Below are positions 1-11,997 of a stretch of DNA of 64,000 nucleotides, piece by piece. Source of the DNA: Amycolatopsis oliviviridis. GTDB lineage: Bacteria > Actinomycetota > Actinomycetes > Mycobacteriales > Pseudonocardiaceae. Every line of letters begins with the position of its first letter. Position 1 is the first letter of the stretch. Location of the stretch: assembly GCF_014654365.1 (NCBI RefSeq), contig NZ_BNAY01000003.1:248001-312000 (forward strand). Reading direction: 5' to 3'. The position numbers were made by a program, and so were the translations under genes. Under the pieces are notes generated by a model. That model was given only the letters and a program-made list of their open reading frames with translations, searched no databases and was not told where the DNA came from.

Positions 1-72
1 CCCCTGCTCCTCGTAGTACCGCAGCAGCCGGCGCGACGTCCCCGTCCGCTCCGACAGCTCCCCGATCCGCAT
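1..72 (-). CDS. MerR-family transcriptional regulator, N-terminal fragment
   Basis: Only the first 24 codons are in the window; the rest lies to the left. The translation begins MRIGELSERTGTSRRLLRYY, the canonical winged-helix start of MerR regulators (RIGELA-R-TGVS-RTLRYYEE). An in-frame GTG three codons upstream (VAH) is an alternative start. The gene is divergent from the MFS exporter at 137, and a palindrome lies between them, so it probably controls itself and that exporter. The effector domain is not visible, so the ligand is unknown. Confidence 0.85.
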   Translation of the reverse strand, partial: MRIGELSERTGTSRRLLRYYEEQG

Positions 73-96
73 GTGCGCCACCTCACCCCGGTCGAC

Positions 97-117
97 TTGA
101 CCTTCACATGTATGTGA
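97..117. promoter_or_regulatory. Candidate MerR operator in the divergent promoter
   Basis: A perfect inverted repeat TCACAT-GT-ATGTGA (104-117) lies directly after a TTGACC hexamer (97-102) in the 64-bp gap between the MerR start and the MFS start. MerR proteins bind dyads in the spacer between -35 and -10 elements, so the position fits. No convincing -10 is visible. Confidence 0.5.
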
Positions 118-136
118 TGGTTCGAGCATACGGACC

Positions 137-3596
<3,460 letters not shown>

Positions 3597-3601
3597 GGGA
3601 C

Positions 3602-3645
3602 TCGTGAGTGGTAAGTGTCGTTAGAACGGCACTTACCACTCACGA
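3602..3645. terminator. Hairpin repeat (GTGAGTGGTAAGTG family), bidirectional terminator-like
   Basis: Perfect 16-bp arms at 3602-3617 and 3630-3645 (TCGTGAGTGGTAAGTG and its complement). The loop itself folds (CGTT/AACG). It sits six bases after dgdA, and its right arm contains the TAA stop codon of the convergent hydrolase (3633-3635). A degenerate half copy follows at about 3661-3682. Confidence 0.75.
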
Positions 3646-4475
3646 CCCACCCGACCGACCACCGACTTGCCACTCACGACCCCGAACTCCCGAAGCAACC
3701 GAGCCACCTCGCCCGGCCGCTCCAAGAACGGCGAGTGACCGACGCCTTCCACGACCTCCACCCGCGCCCCCACCGCCGAATACCGGGCGAAAGTCTTGTC
3801 ACAGTCGTAAAACCGGTCCCGCCGCCCGAGGATCACCAAGCACGGCAACCCCAGCTCCGCCACCTGCGCGTCCAGAGGACGAAACGCGAGTCGCCGCGCG
3901 CGGTCCACGAGCACCACCCGGGCCATCGACGGCGCGGTGACGGCGTGATCGGCCAAGTCCTGCAAGGGATCGCCGAACCAGCTCACCCGGCGGAACCGGG
4001 AGGCGAACCGGATCCACCGCTGGCGGGCCAGCAGCCGCACGAGCGCGCTGGCCATCGGCAGCAGAACCGTGCTACCGGGCGGAAAGGACGCGTAGCTGTA
4101 GTCCGGGGCCTGCCCGATCAGCACCAAAGCCTTGACACGCGGCGAAATCTCGGCCAGCGCGAGGGCGACGTCGGCACCGAAGGAATGACCGGCGACCAGA
4201 ACGTCTTCGACGCCCAGTGCTTCGAGGACACCCGCCACCATGCGCGCCTGCGACACCGGGTCGAGACCGGAAGAACCGCCGGTGCACCCGTGTCCCAGCA
4301 GATCCACCCGGATCACGCGGTGCGCCGCGGCCAGGCCGAGGGTGAGCCGGTCGAACCAGTGCACCGATCCGCAATACCCGTGCAGCAACAGGATCGGCGG
4401 TCCGGCGCCGTCCTGGCGGACATGGACGGGCACACCGTTCACGTCGAGGATGTCGCCGATGGGAGCACGCTGCAC
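3633..4475 (-). CDS. Alpha/beta-hydrolase fold protein
   Basis: 280 residues. The catalytic set is visible: oxyanion motif LLHGYCGSVHWF, nucleophile elbow GHSFGA, acidic residue in LGRRDRF and histidine in GVGHSPF. The substrate is unknown. The GTG at 4475 is the only plausible in-frame start after the upstream gene. It lies 14 bp after the BASS transporter stop, so the two probably form an operon. The coding sequence contains an 18-nt stretch (3871-3888) identical to an intergenic hairpin repeat at about 11.7 kb, reading AFRPLDA in this frame. The stop codon lies inside a hairpin repeat. Confidence 0.85.
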   Translation of the reverse strand: MQRAPIGDILDVNGVPVHVRQDGAGPPILLLHGYCGSVHWFDRLTLGLAAAHRVIRVDLLGHGCTGGSSGLDPVSQARMVAGVLEALGVEDVLVAGHSFGADVALALAEISPRVKALVLIGQAPDYSYASFPPGSTVLLPMASALVRLLARQRWIRFASRFRRVSWFGDPLQDLADHAVTAPSMARVVLVDRARRLAFRPLDAQVAELGLPCLVILGRRDRFYDCDKTFARYSAVGARVEVVEGVGHSPFLERPGEVARLLREFGVVSGKSVVGRVGREW

Positions 4476-4489
4476 GCCCCCAACGTAAC

Positions 4490-5356
4490 TCAGACCCGCG
4501 CGGTCTCCTTGCTGCGGGACAACGACAGTGCCGCGATCCCGGCGGGGAAGAACATGAGCACGCCGTAGATCCCGGCGGGCACGGCCATCGTCTTGTCGCC
4601 GAGGACGGAGATCGCGACGGCGATCGCGAGAGTGGCGTTGTGGACGCCGATCTCCATGGCGGACGCGATCGACTGCCCTCGGTCCACCCGGAACAACCGC
4701 GGCACGTAGTACCCGATCGCGAGGCTGAGCACGGAAAGCGCCAGCGCCACCGGTCCGAGCGTCCCGATGTTGTCCACCAGGGTCCGGAACTCCTGCGCGA
4801 TCGCGGCCGCGATCACCAGCACGAGCACCACGGCGGAGCCGATCTTGACCGGTTTGCGCATCCGCTCGGCCCAGCCGGTGAACCGGCTCCGCACCGCCAT
4901 CCCGAGCACGACCGGGATCAGCACGATCGCGAACACCTGCACGAACTTCGCGGGCTGGAGCCCGACCGAGGCGCCGCCGTCGAGGAATTCGGCCATCGAC
5001 AGGCCGACCACCAGCGGCAGGGTGAAGACCGCCAGCACGGAGTTGATCGCCGTGAGCGTGACGTTGAGGGCGATGTCGCCGCCGGCGAGGTGACTGAACA
5101 GGTTCGCCGACGTCCCGCCGGGCGACGCGACGAGCAGCATCATCCCGACCGCGAGCACTCCGCCGAGGCCGAACACCAGGATGAGGCCGACGCAGATCAC
5201 GGGCAGCACGATCATCTGGCACACCAACGCGATGACGGCCGCCTTCGGGTACTTCAGCACCCGCGTGAAGTCGCCGACGGTCAGGGTCAGTCCCAGCCCG
5301 AACATGACGAGCGCCAGTGCGACGGGCAAGAGGATCGAAAACATCGCCGAACCCAT
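4490..5356 (-). CDS. Bile acid:sodium symporter (BASS/SBF) family transporter
   Basis: 288 residues with about 9-10 hydrophobic segments. Family features include the early LGLTLTVGDF stretch, ASPGGTSANLFSHLAGGDIALNVTLTAINS (the crossover/sodium-site region) and the second crossover EIGVHNATLAIAVA. BASS proteins carry organic anions with sodium; the substrate here is unknown. The ATG at 5356 has a GGAGG seven bases upstream, which settles the start. It is the first gene of a two-gene minus-strand operon with the hydrolase. Confidence 0.9.
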   Translation of the reverse strand: MGSAMFSILLPVALALVMFGLGLTLTVGDFTRVLKYPKAAVIALVCQMIVLPVICVGLILVFGLGGVLAVGMMLLVASPGGTSANLFSHLAGGDIALNVTLTAINSVLAVFTLPLVVGLSMAEFLDGGASVGLQPAKFVQVFAIVLIPVVLGMAVRSRFTGWAERMRKPVKIGSAVVLVLVIAAAIAQEFRTLVDNIGTLGPVALALSVLSLAIGYYVPRLFRVDRGQSIASAMEIGVHNATLAIAVAISVLGDKTMAVPAGIYGVLMFFPAGIAALSLSRSKETARV

Positions 5357-5450
5357 CGCGGGGCCTCCGTCCGATATGCCCTTTTCAGATCGGCAATCGT
5401 GTCAAGCGGCGGGGACCCGGTCAAGGCACGAAACCCAGCCGTGATCCCGC

Positions 5451-5495
5451 TTGACTTTTCCGAGAGCAGTGCTCACTATGGTTACAGGCTCTAAC
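5451..5495 (+). promoter_or_regulatory. Promoter and TetR/MarR-like operator of the NADPH oxidoreductase
   Basis: TTGACT at 5451-5456 is a good -35; a TATGGT-like -10 lies about 20 bases on. An inverted repeat GTTACAG-G-CTCTAAC (5481-5495, one mismatch) overlaps the expected start of transcription, where a repressor would sit. The regulator is unknown; the TetR at 7140 is a candidate by proximity only. Confidence 0.45.
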
Positions 5496-5524
5496 GGACA
5501 CAACAAGCACTCAGGGAGATCGTG

Positions 5525-6550
5525 ATGAACACGCTGACCGAGGTCGTACTGCCGGGCAAGGTCGAGCCGGAAGGCCTGGAGCTGCGGGAACGCCCGCTCC
5601 CCGCACCCGGCCCCGGCCAGGTGGTGGTCGCGATGGAGGCGACCGGGGTCTCGTTCGCCGAGCAGCAGATGCGCCGCGGCAAGTACTACGACCAGCCGCC
5701 CTTCCCCTTCGTCCCCGGCTACGACCTGGTCGGAACGGTCCTGACCACCGGCGACGGGGTCGACCGCGGGCTCGCCGGCCGCCGGATCGCCGCGCTGACG
5801 AAGGTCGGGAGCTGGGCCAGCCACGTCGTCCTCGACGCCGCCGACGTCGTGCCCGTCCCGGACGGCCTCGGCGCCGAAGAGGCCGAGACCGCGGTGGTCA
5901 ACGGCATCACCGCCTGGCAGATGCTGCACCGCAAGGCCCGGGTGCGCGCCGGGCAGACGATCCTGGTCCACGGCGCGAACGGCGGGGTCGGCTCGCTGCT
6001 GGTCCAGCTCGCCGCGCAGGCGGGTGTCCGGGTGATCGGCACCGCGTCGAAGCGGCACCACGAAGCGCTGCGGCGCCTGGGAGTCACGCCGATCGACTAC
6101 CGCACCGAGGACATCTCCGCCCGCGTCCGCGAGCTCGCCCCCGAAGGTGTCGACGCCGTCTTCGACCACGTCGGCGGTGCCAGCGTGCTCGCGTCGTGGA
6201 AGCTGCTCGCCCGCGGCGGCACCCTCGTCTCCTACGGCAGCGCCGCGACCCGCGACGACGAAGGCTCCAAGCAACTGCCCGTGCTCAAGATCCTCGCCCG
6301 CGTCATGGTGTGGAACAGCCTCCCGAACGGCCGCAACGCGTACTTCTTCAACGTCTGGGCGGGACGGTCCTTCGCCAAGAACCGGTTCCGTGCCCGGCTG
6401 CGCGAAGACCTCACCCAGGTCTTCGCCGCCCTGAAGGACGGCACGATCACCGCACAGGTCGCGGCGCGGCTGCCGTTGAGCCAGGTCGCGGAGGCCCTGC
6501 GGCTGGCCGAATCCGGGACGGTCGCGGGCAAGGTGGTGCTCACGCCGTAA
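5525..6550 (+). CDS. Zinc-independent MDR oxidoreductase (quinone reductase-like)
   Basis: 341 residues. A medium-chain dehydrogenase/reductase with an N-terminal GroES-like domain (TGVSFAEQQMRRGKYY, FPFVPGYDLVG) and an NADPH-binding Rossmann motif HGANGGVGSLLVQLA near residue 150. The zinc ligands of alcohol dehydrogenases are absent, as in the quinone oxidoreductase branch. The ATG at 5525 is preferred over the GTG at 5522 because AGGGAG (5513-5518) is then six bases away. It probably reduces quinones or enones. The upstream palindrome suggests inducible control. Confidence 0.88.
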   Translation: MNTLTEVVLPGKVEPEGLELRERPLPAPGPGQVVVAMEATGVSFAEQQMRRGKYYDQPPFPFVPGYDLVGTVLTTGDGVDRGLAGRRIAALTKVGSWASHVVLDAADVVPVPDGLGAEEAETAVVNGITAWQMLHRKARVRAGQTILVHGANGGVGSLLVQLAAQAGVRVIGTASKRHHEALRRLGVTPIDYRTEDISARVRELAPEGVDAVFDHVGGASVLASWKLLARGGTLVSYGSAATRDDEGSKQLPVLKILARVMVWNSLPNGRNAYFFNVWAGRSFAKNRFRARLREDLTQVFAALKDGTITAQVAARLPLSQVAEALRLAESGTVAGKVVLTP

Positions 6551-6600
6551 GGGTTCGGTAACCGCGCGAATCCGGCGATCCGGACGGTTCGCGCGGTTGA

Positions 6601-7143
6601 ATGACCTCCATGAAACGCAAGCGGGTGCTCGCCGTCGTGGCGGCCGGACTGGTGATGGCGGTGGCCGCGGGCCTCTACTGGTTCCAGCCGTGGAAGCTCT
6701 GGGTGAACGAAACGGTCCAAGAGGCACTTCCCCTGCCTCAAACCTCGGCTCAAAGCACCGAAAGTGCCGTGCCCGCCCCGAAAAAGCCCACGGTCGTGGC
6801 GACCGGGGAATTGATCAGCCACGAACACGAGACCAGCGGCGGCGTCCGGATCCTCCGCGCGGAAGACGGATCACTGGTGCTGCGCCTGGAGAATCTCGAC
6901 ACGAGCAACGGCCCGGACCTGCGGGTCCTGCTCACCGCCGCGCCGGTGCTCCCCGGCAAGGACGGCTGGTTCGTGTTCGACGACGGCGCGCACGTGAGCG
7001 CCGGGAAGCTCAAGGGCAACAAGGGAAGCCAGAACTACACCCTGCCCGCGGGCACCGATCTGGCCCGCTATTCGAGTGTCAGCATCTGGTGCGACCGGTT
7101 CGACGTCTCGTTCGGCGCGGCTCCGTTGACCAAAACCCCTTAG
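6601..7143 (+). CDS. DM13-domain protein, membrane-anchored
   Basis: 180 residues. One hydrophobic anchor at about residues 8-28, a Ser/Pro/Thr-rich spacer, then a DM13 domain from about 65 to the end. Hallmarks are GELISHEHETSGGVRI, NGPDLRVLL, LKGNKGSQNYTLP and the conserved cysteine in SVSIWCDRFDVSFG. DM13 proteins are proposed redox or electron-transfer domains on the cell surface. An alternative ATG lies at 6610; neither start has a strong ribosome-binding site. The gene ends with a 4-bp tail-to-tail overlap with the TetR gene. Confidence 0.85.
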   Translation: MTSMKRKRVLAVVAAGLVMAVAAGLYWFQPWKLWVNETVQEALPLPQTSAQSTESAVPAPKKPTVVATGELISHEHETSGGVRILRAEDGSLVLRLENLDTSNGPDLRVLLTAAPVLPGKDGWFVFDDGAHVSAGKLKGNKGSQNYTLPAGTDLARYSSVSIWCDRFDVSFGAAPLTKTP

Positions 7144-7769
7144 GCCAGCCGGTTCACGGCGTATTCCATCTCCGCGCGGACGGCGCGCAGGTCGATTCCG
7201 CCGGGATCGATGATCGTGGCCACGGCGATCCCCCGCAGCTGCCCGACCAGCGCCGCCGCGTACGCGTCGGGGTCGCGGACACCGGAGATGGAACCGTCGG
7301 CGATCCCGGCGGCGACGGTCTGCGCGATGGCGAACCGGTACCGGCGATCGGCCTCGGTCATCGCCGCCCGCACCGCCGGATCACCGACGGTCGCGTCCGT
7401 CCAGAGCACCACGAACGCCCGGTTCAGCGGCGGCATGTCGGTGAGCAGCTCGAAGAAGATGTCCAGCAACGCGCGCAACATGTCCATCGGGCCGGGCGTC
7501 AGCCCGCCGGTGCGGGTGGCGACGGCGGCGCTGAAGGCGTCGGCGAACTTCTCCGCGGCGAACTCGACGAGCCGCTGCACCAGCGTCTCCTTCGACCCGA
7601 ACAGCTGGTAGACGACGCCGCTCGGATAGCCCGTCCTGGCACAGATCATGCCGATCTTGAGCCGGGCGAAGCCTGTCTCGCCGACCAGACGGGCGGCGGT
7701 GTCGAGAATCCGTGTCCTGGCGATCTCCTGGTCACGTTGGACCTGGCGCTCCTCCGCAGACGAGTCCAC
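7140..7769 (-). CDS. TetR/AcrR-family regulator
   Basis: 209 residues. The N-terminal HTH reads RTRILDTAARLVGETGFARL, then TGYPSGVVYQLFGSKETLVQRL. The helical ligand domain behind it is not diagnostic. The GTG start at 7769 follows GGGAGGA seven bases upstream, which rules out the longer reading frame. It is divergent from the RpiB-like gene with a 60-bp gap. Its likely targets are itself and that gene; the ligand is unknown. Confidence 0.87.
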   Translation of the reverse strand: MDSSAEERQVQRDQEIARTRILDTAARLVGETGFARLKIGMICARTGYPSGVVYQLFGSKETLVQRLVEFAAEKFADAFSAAVATRTGGLTPGPMDMLRALLDIFFELLTDMPPLNRAFVVLWTDATVGDPAVRAAMTEADRRYRFAIAQTVAAGIADGSISGVRDPDAYAAALVGQLRGIAVATIIDPGGIDLRAVRAEMEYAVNRLA

Positions 7770-7817
7770 GACGAGATCCTCCCATGACTTCCGGTTCGTC
7801 ACCTGTTGACGCGGCGT

Positions 7818-7823
7818 TACGAT
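7818..7823 (+). promoter_or_regulatory. -10 element of a leaderless promoter
   Basis: TACGAT (pattern TANNNT) lies exactly six bases before the ATG at 7830, the spacing at which transcription starts on the A of the start codon. No Shine-Dalgarno is present, which supports a leaderless mRNA. Confidence 0.5.
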
Positions 7824-7829
7824 CCGGAC

Positions 7830-8261
7830 ATGAGGATCGCCTTCTCCGCCGACGACCGGAACGCCACCACGGACGCCGTCCAGGCCTTCCTGGCCGAGGC
7901 CGGGCACGAGGTGATCCACCCGGCGACGTCGGAACTCTGGCCGGAACTCGGCGCGGCGGTGGGCAAGGCGGTCGCCGACGGCGACGCCGACTTCGGCGTG
8001 GTCATGTGCTGGACCGGGACGGGCACGGCCATCGCGGCCAACAAGGTTCCCGGCGTGCGCGCGGCGCTGGCCTGGGACACCTGGATCGCCGCGGGCGCGC
8101 GCAAGTGGAACGACGCGAACGTGCTGGCACTGAGCCTGAAGCGGCTCGCTCCCGACGTCGCCGTCGAAATCACCGAGGTGTTCCTTTCCGGTATCGCGCC
8201 GGACGCCGACGAATCGGCGAATATCGCACGGCTCGGCGAAATGGACGAATTCCGTCGCTGA
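7830..8261 (+). CDS. RpiB/LacA/LacB-family sugar-phosphate isomerase
   Basis: 143 residues, close to the ~150 of RpiB. It has MRIAFSADDRNATTDAVQAF and the loop MCWTGTGTAIAANKVPGVRAAL, which aligns with CGTGIGMSIAANK of ribose-5-phosphate isomerase B, including the catalytic-base cysteine. A tryptophan sits between the Cys and TGTG, a variation from the usual CGTG. It may act on ribose 5-phosphate or another aldose phosphate. Its position before the chitinase block does not prove a link. The leaderless ATG at 7830 is preferred to upstream codons. Confidence 0.83.
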   Translation: MRIAFSADDRNATTDAVQAFLAEAGHEVIHPATSELWPELGAAVGKAVADGDADFGVVMCWTGTGTAIAANKVPGVRAALAWDTWIAAGARKWNDANVLALSLKRLAPDVAVEITEVFLSGIAPDADESANIARLGEMDEFRR

Positions 8262-8350
8262 ACGGCACCGAACCTGTGAACGGTTAACGCTGTCGAACGT
8301 ATTAGGCCGTTCGCAGGAAAATCACCACTCTACGTAGTGATGCTTCCCAT

Positions 8351-8366
8351 ATTGGTCCAGACCACG
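8351..8366. promoter_or_regulatory. DasR-type (dre) operator upstream of the chitinase operon
   Basis: ATTGGTCCAGACCACG matches the Streptomyces DasR consensus ACTGGTCTAGACCACT at 13 of 16 positions, with the TGGTC-N2-GACCA core intact. DasR (GntR family) represses chitin and N-acetylglucosamine genes until amino-sugar phosphates release it. The site is 157-172 bp upstream of the first chitinase. Confidence 0.75.
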
Positions 8367-8407
8367 TACCGTCTCCCGCAACAAAGCGTTCCGCATGGAG
8401 GTGGTCG

Positions 8408-8473
8408 ATGAAGACGCATCCCCGCCTGCCCGGTTTCGGCCACGGCAACGCGATGTCGCCGATTTCCCTTTGA
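8408..8473 (+). CDS. Possible 21-residue leader peptide ahead of the chitinase operon
   Basis: ATG at 8408 is preceded by GGAGG (8397-8401) with an ideal six-base spacing, the best ribosome-binding site in the region. The frame encodes MKTHPRLPGFGHGNAMSPIS plus one residue and stops 49 bases before the chitinase ATG. It could be a translated leader, an attenuation peptide or chance. An overlapping 39-codon frame from 8395 has no ribosome-binding site and is less likely. Confidence 0.35.
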   Translation: MKTHPRLPGFGHGNAMSPISL

Positions 8474-8522
8474 CGAAATCTTCTCCAAGATCATTTCCCT
8501 GCACCGTGTTGTAAGGAGTGAA

Positions 8523-10172
<1,650 letters not shown>

Positions 10173-10184
10173 GAGGTCTGAGAA

Positions 10185-11567
10185 GTGGCAAAGCGGACTT
10201 GGATCCAGGCCGTCGGCCTGGCCGCCGCTGCCGCAACGGCCGGCGCGGTCCTCGTGATCGCGCCGGCCTCCGCGGCCGGCGGCGTCGGCGCCGCCTTCAG
10301 CAAGGGCTCCGATTGGGGCTCCGGCTGGGAGGGCAAGTACACGATCAGCAACAACTCGGGATCGAGCCTTCCCACGTGGACGGTCGAATTCGACCTTCCC
10401 GCGGGACATTCGATCGCTTCGTTGTGGGACGGCAGCTATTCCGTCTCCGGTCAGCACGTGACGGTGAAGAACACGTGGAACGGCAACCTGTCCAACGGCG
10501 GGAACACCAGTTTCGGCTTCAACGTCAAGTACTCCGGGAGCTACGTCGCCCCGGCGAACTGCAAGATCAACGGTGGTTCCTGTGATCCGGGTGGCGGCAC
10601 CCCGACCACGACGCCGACCACCCCCTCCACGCCGACCACCACCACGACGACGTCGAACCCGCCGACGACCACCACGAGCAACCCGCCGCAGCCCGGCGGT
10701 CGTGGCGCGCCGTATCTGTACATGGGCTGGGGCAGCCCGCCGAACCCGCAGACGGTCATGAACGCGACCGGGATCAAGTGGTTCACCTTGGCGTTCGTGC
10801 TGGCCTCGAACGGCTGCAACCCCGCGTGGGACGGCAGTCGTCCGCTGCAGGGCGGCGTCGACGCGAACGCGATCGCGCAGATCAAGGCCGCGGGCGGGCA
10901 GATCGTGCCGTCCTTCGGCGGGTGGAGCGGCAACAAGCTCGGCCCGAACTGCTCGACGCCGGAACTGCTCGCCGGCGCCTACCAGAAGGTGATCGACGCC
11001 TATGGTCTCAAGGCGATCGACATCGACATCGAGAACACCGACGAGTTCGAGAACGCGACAGTGCAGGACCGTGTCCTGAACGCGCTGAAGATCGTGAAGG
11101 CGAACAACCCCGGTATCCAGACCATCCTCACCTTCGGCACGACGACCAGTGGCCCGAACTCCTGGGGCAACCGGCTCATCGACCAGTCGAAGGCGCTGAA
11201 CGCCGGCATCGACGTCTACACGATCATGCCGTTCGACTTCGGTGGCGGCGCGGACATGTACGGCAACACCATCAAGGCCGCGAACGGCTTGCGGGACAAG
11301 CTGAAGTCGACCTTCGGGTGGGACGACGCCACGGCGTACACCCACCTGGGCATCAGCGGCATGAACGGTCTCTCGGACCAGCGGGAACTGACGAGCCTGG
11401 ACACCTGGACCAAGATCACCAACTGGTCCAAGACGAACAAGATCGCCAGGCTCGCTTTCTGGTCGGCCAACCGCGACCGGGGCTGCCCCAACGGTGGGGT
11501 CGCCGAGAACTGCAGTGGTATCGCACAGAACGACTGGGACTTCACGCGGATCACCGCGGGCTTCTGA
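10185..11567 (+). CDS. Secreted GH18 family enzyme with CBM2 (second chitinase of the operon)
   Basis: 460 residues. A signal peptide (1-30) and CBM2 (about 31-134) almost repeat those of the upstream chitinase, with a shorter Thr-rich linker. The catalytic domain is a different GH18 subgroup: the motif is KAIDIDIENTDE, keeping D279, D281 and the acid Glu283, while the first Asp of DxxDxDxE is Lys. Related proteins are annotated chitinase or bifunctional chitinase/lysozyme; activity remains to be shown. GTG at 10185 follows GAGAGG. The 12-bp gap to the first gene implies co-transcription. Confidence 0.9.
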   Translation: MAKRTWIQAVGLAAAAATAGAVLVIAPASAAGGVGAAFSKGSDWGSGWEGKYTISNNSGSSLPTWTVEFDLPAGHSIASLWDGSYSVSGQHVTVKNTWNGNLSNGGNTSFGFNVKYSGSYVAPANCKINGGSCDPGGGTPTTTPTTPSTPTTTTTTSNPPTTTTSNPPQPGGRGAPYLYMGWGSPPNPQTVMNATGIKWFTLAFVLASNGCNPAWDGSRPLQGGVDANAIAQIKAAGGQIVPSFGGWSGNKLGPNCSTPELLAGAYQKVIDAYGLKAIDIDIENTDEFENATVQDRVLNALKIVKANNPGIQTILTFGTTTSGPNSWGNRLIDQSKALNAGIDVYTIMPFDFGGGADMYGNTIKAANGLRDKLKSTFGWDDATAYTHLGISGMNGLSDQRELTSLDTWTKITNWSKTNKIARLAFWSANRDRGCPNGGVAENCSGIAQNDWDFTRITAGF

Positions 11568-11600
11568 CGTCCCTCTCCCCGACAAGTACTCCCCGAAACC

Positions 11601-11636
11601 GCGGGCCCGCACCGAAGCTGCACGGTGCGGGCCCGC
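11601..11636. terminator. G+C-rich intrinsic terminator-like hairpin
   Basis: Perfect 14-bp arms (GCGGGCCCGCACCG and complement) with an 8-base loop, 33 bp after the stop of the second chitinase. CCCCTTT follows. It probably ends the chitinase operon transcript. Confidence 0.7.
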
Positions 11637-11651
11637 CCCTTTGCGCGTTCA

Positions 11652-11699
11652 GTCCTCTGGATGCGGTACTTGCGTACGCATCTACCGCATCCAGAGGAC
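11652..11699. repeat. Hairpin repeat, TCGTCCTCTGGATGCGGTA family
   Basis: 17-bp perfect arms (GTCCTCTGGATGCGGTA and complement) around a 14-base loop that contains GCGTACGC. The right arm continues into GAAACGCG. A single arm of the same family recurs at 11797-11819, and an 18-nt part lies inside the hydrolase gene at 3871-3888. Confidence 0.7.
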
Positions 11700-11726
11700 G
11701 AAACGCGTACCGGGCACGGCGGTACA

Positions 11727-11771
11727 TGAAGGACCCCTTCCTTGCGCCTAGGTACAGGAAGGGGTCCTTCA
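11727..11771. repeat. Hairpin repeat, TGAAGG...CCTTCA family
   Basis: 16-bp perfect arms TGAAGGACCCCTTCCT / AGGAAGGGGTCCTTCA with a 13-base loop. GTAC flanks both sides. Confidence 0.7.
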
Positions 11772-11796
11772 CGTACTGGGACACGCCTCCGGTGAC

Positions 11797-11819
11797 GCGT
11801 TTCGTCCTCTGAATGCGGT
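11797..11819. repeat. Single arm of the TCGTCCTCTGGATGCGGTA repeat
   Basis: GCGTTTCGTCCTCTGAATGC followed by GGT, one base different from the hairpin arm at 11652. No partner arm is present, so it looks like a broken copy. Confidence 0.5.
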
Positions 11820-11877
11820 GAACGCACGGGCGGCGATCGCCATTCGGCACCTTCTCGCATAGCCGACCGCACCCGCA

Positions 11878-11922
11878 CCGGGATGGGGGTTGCGAAAGCC
11901 ACTTTCGCAACCCCCATCCCGG
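11878..11922. repeat. Very long perfect hairpin (21-bp arms, 3-base loop)
   Basis: Arms at 11878-11898 and 11902-11922 (core GGGATGGGGGTTGCGAAAG) with the loop CCA. It belongs to no other family in the window. Confidence 0.7.
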
Positions 11923-11927
11923 CCCGA

Positions 11928-11982
11928 GCGCGTGAAGGCCCCCTTCCCTCGGCTGAGCCGAGGGAAGGGGGCCTTCACGCGC
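11928..11982. terminator. Hairpin repeat (26-bp arms, 3-base loop), TGAAGGCCCCCTTCC family
   Basis: Arms at 11928-11953 and 11957-11982 are perfectly complementary (core CGTGAAGGCCCCCTTCCCTC) with the loop TGA. It lies 16 bp beyond the stop of the minus-strand GH18 gene and probably terminates it, and stops read-through from the other side. Confidence 0.75.
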
Positions 11983-11997
11983 GATCGAAGCGCAGGA

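Noticed and set aside
5522..5524. GTG as start of the NADPH oxidoreductase
   Set aside because: The AGGGAG is then only three bases away; ATG 5525 has the proper six-base spacer.
8395..8514. 39-codon frame in the chitinase leader
   Set aside because: No ribosome-binding site; it overlaps the better 21-codon frame.
11797..11819. Second complete hairpin of the TCGTCCTCTGGATG family
   Set aside because: The partner arm is missing; only one arm is present.
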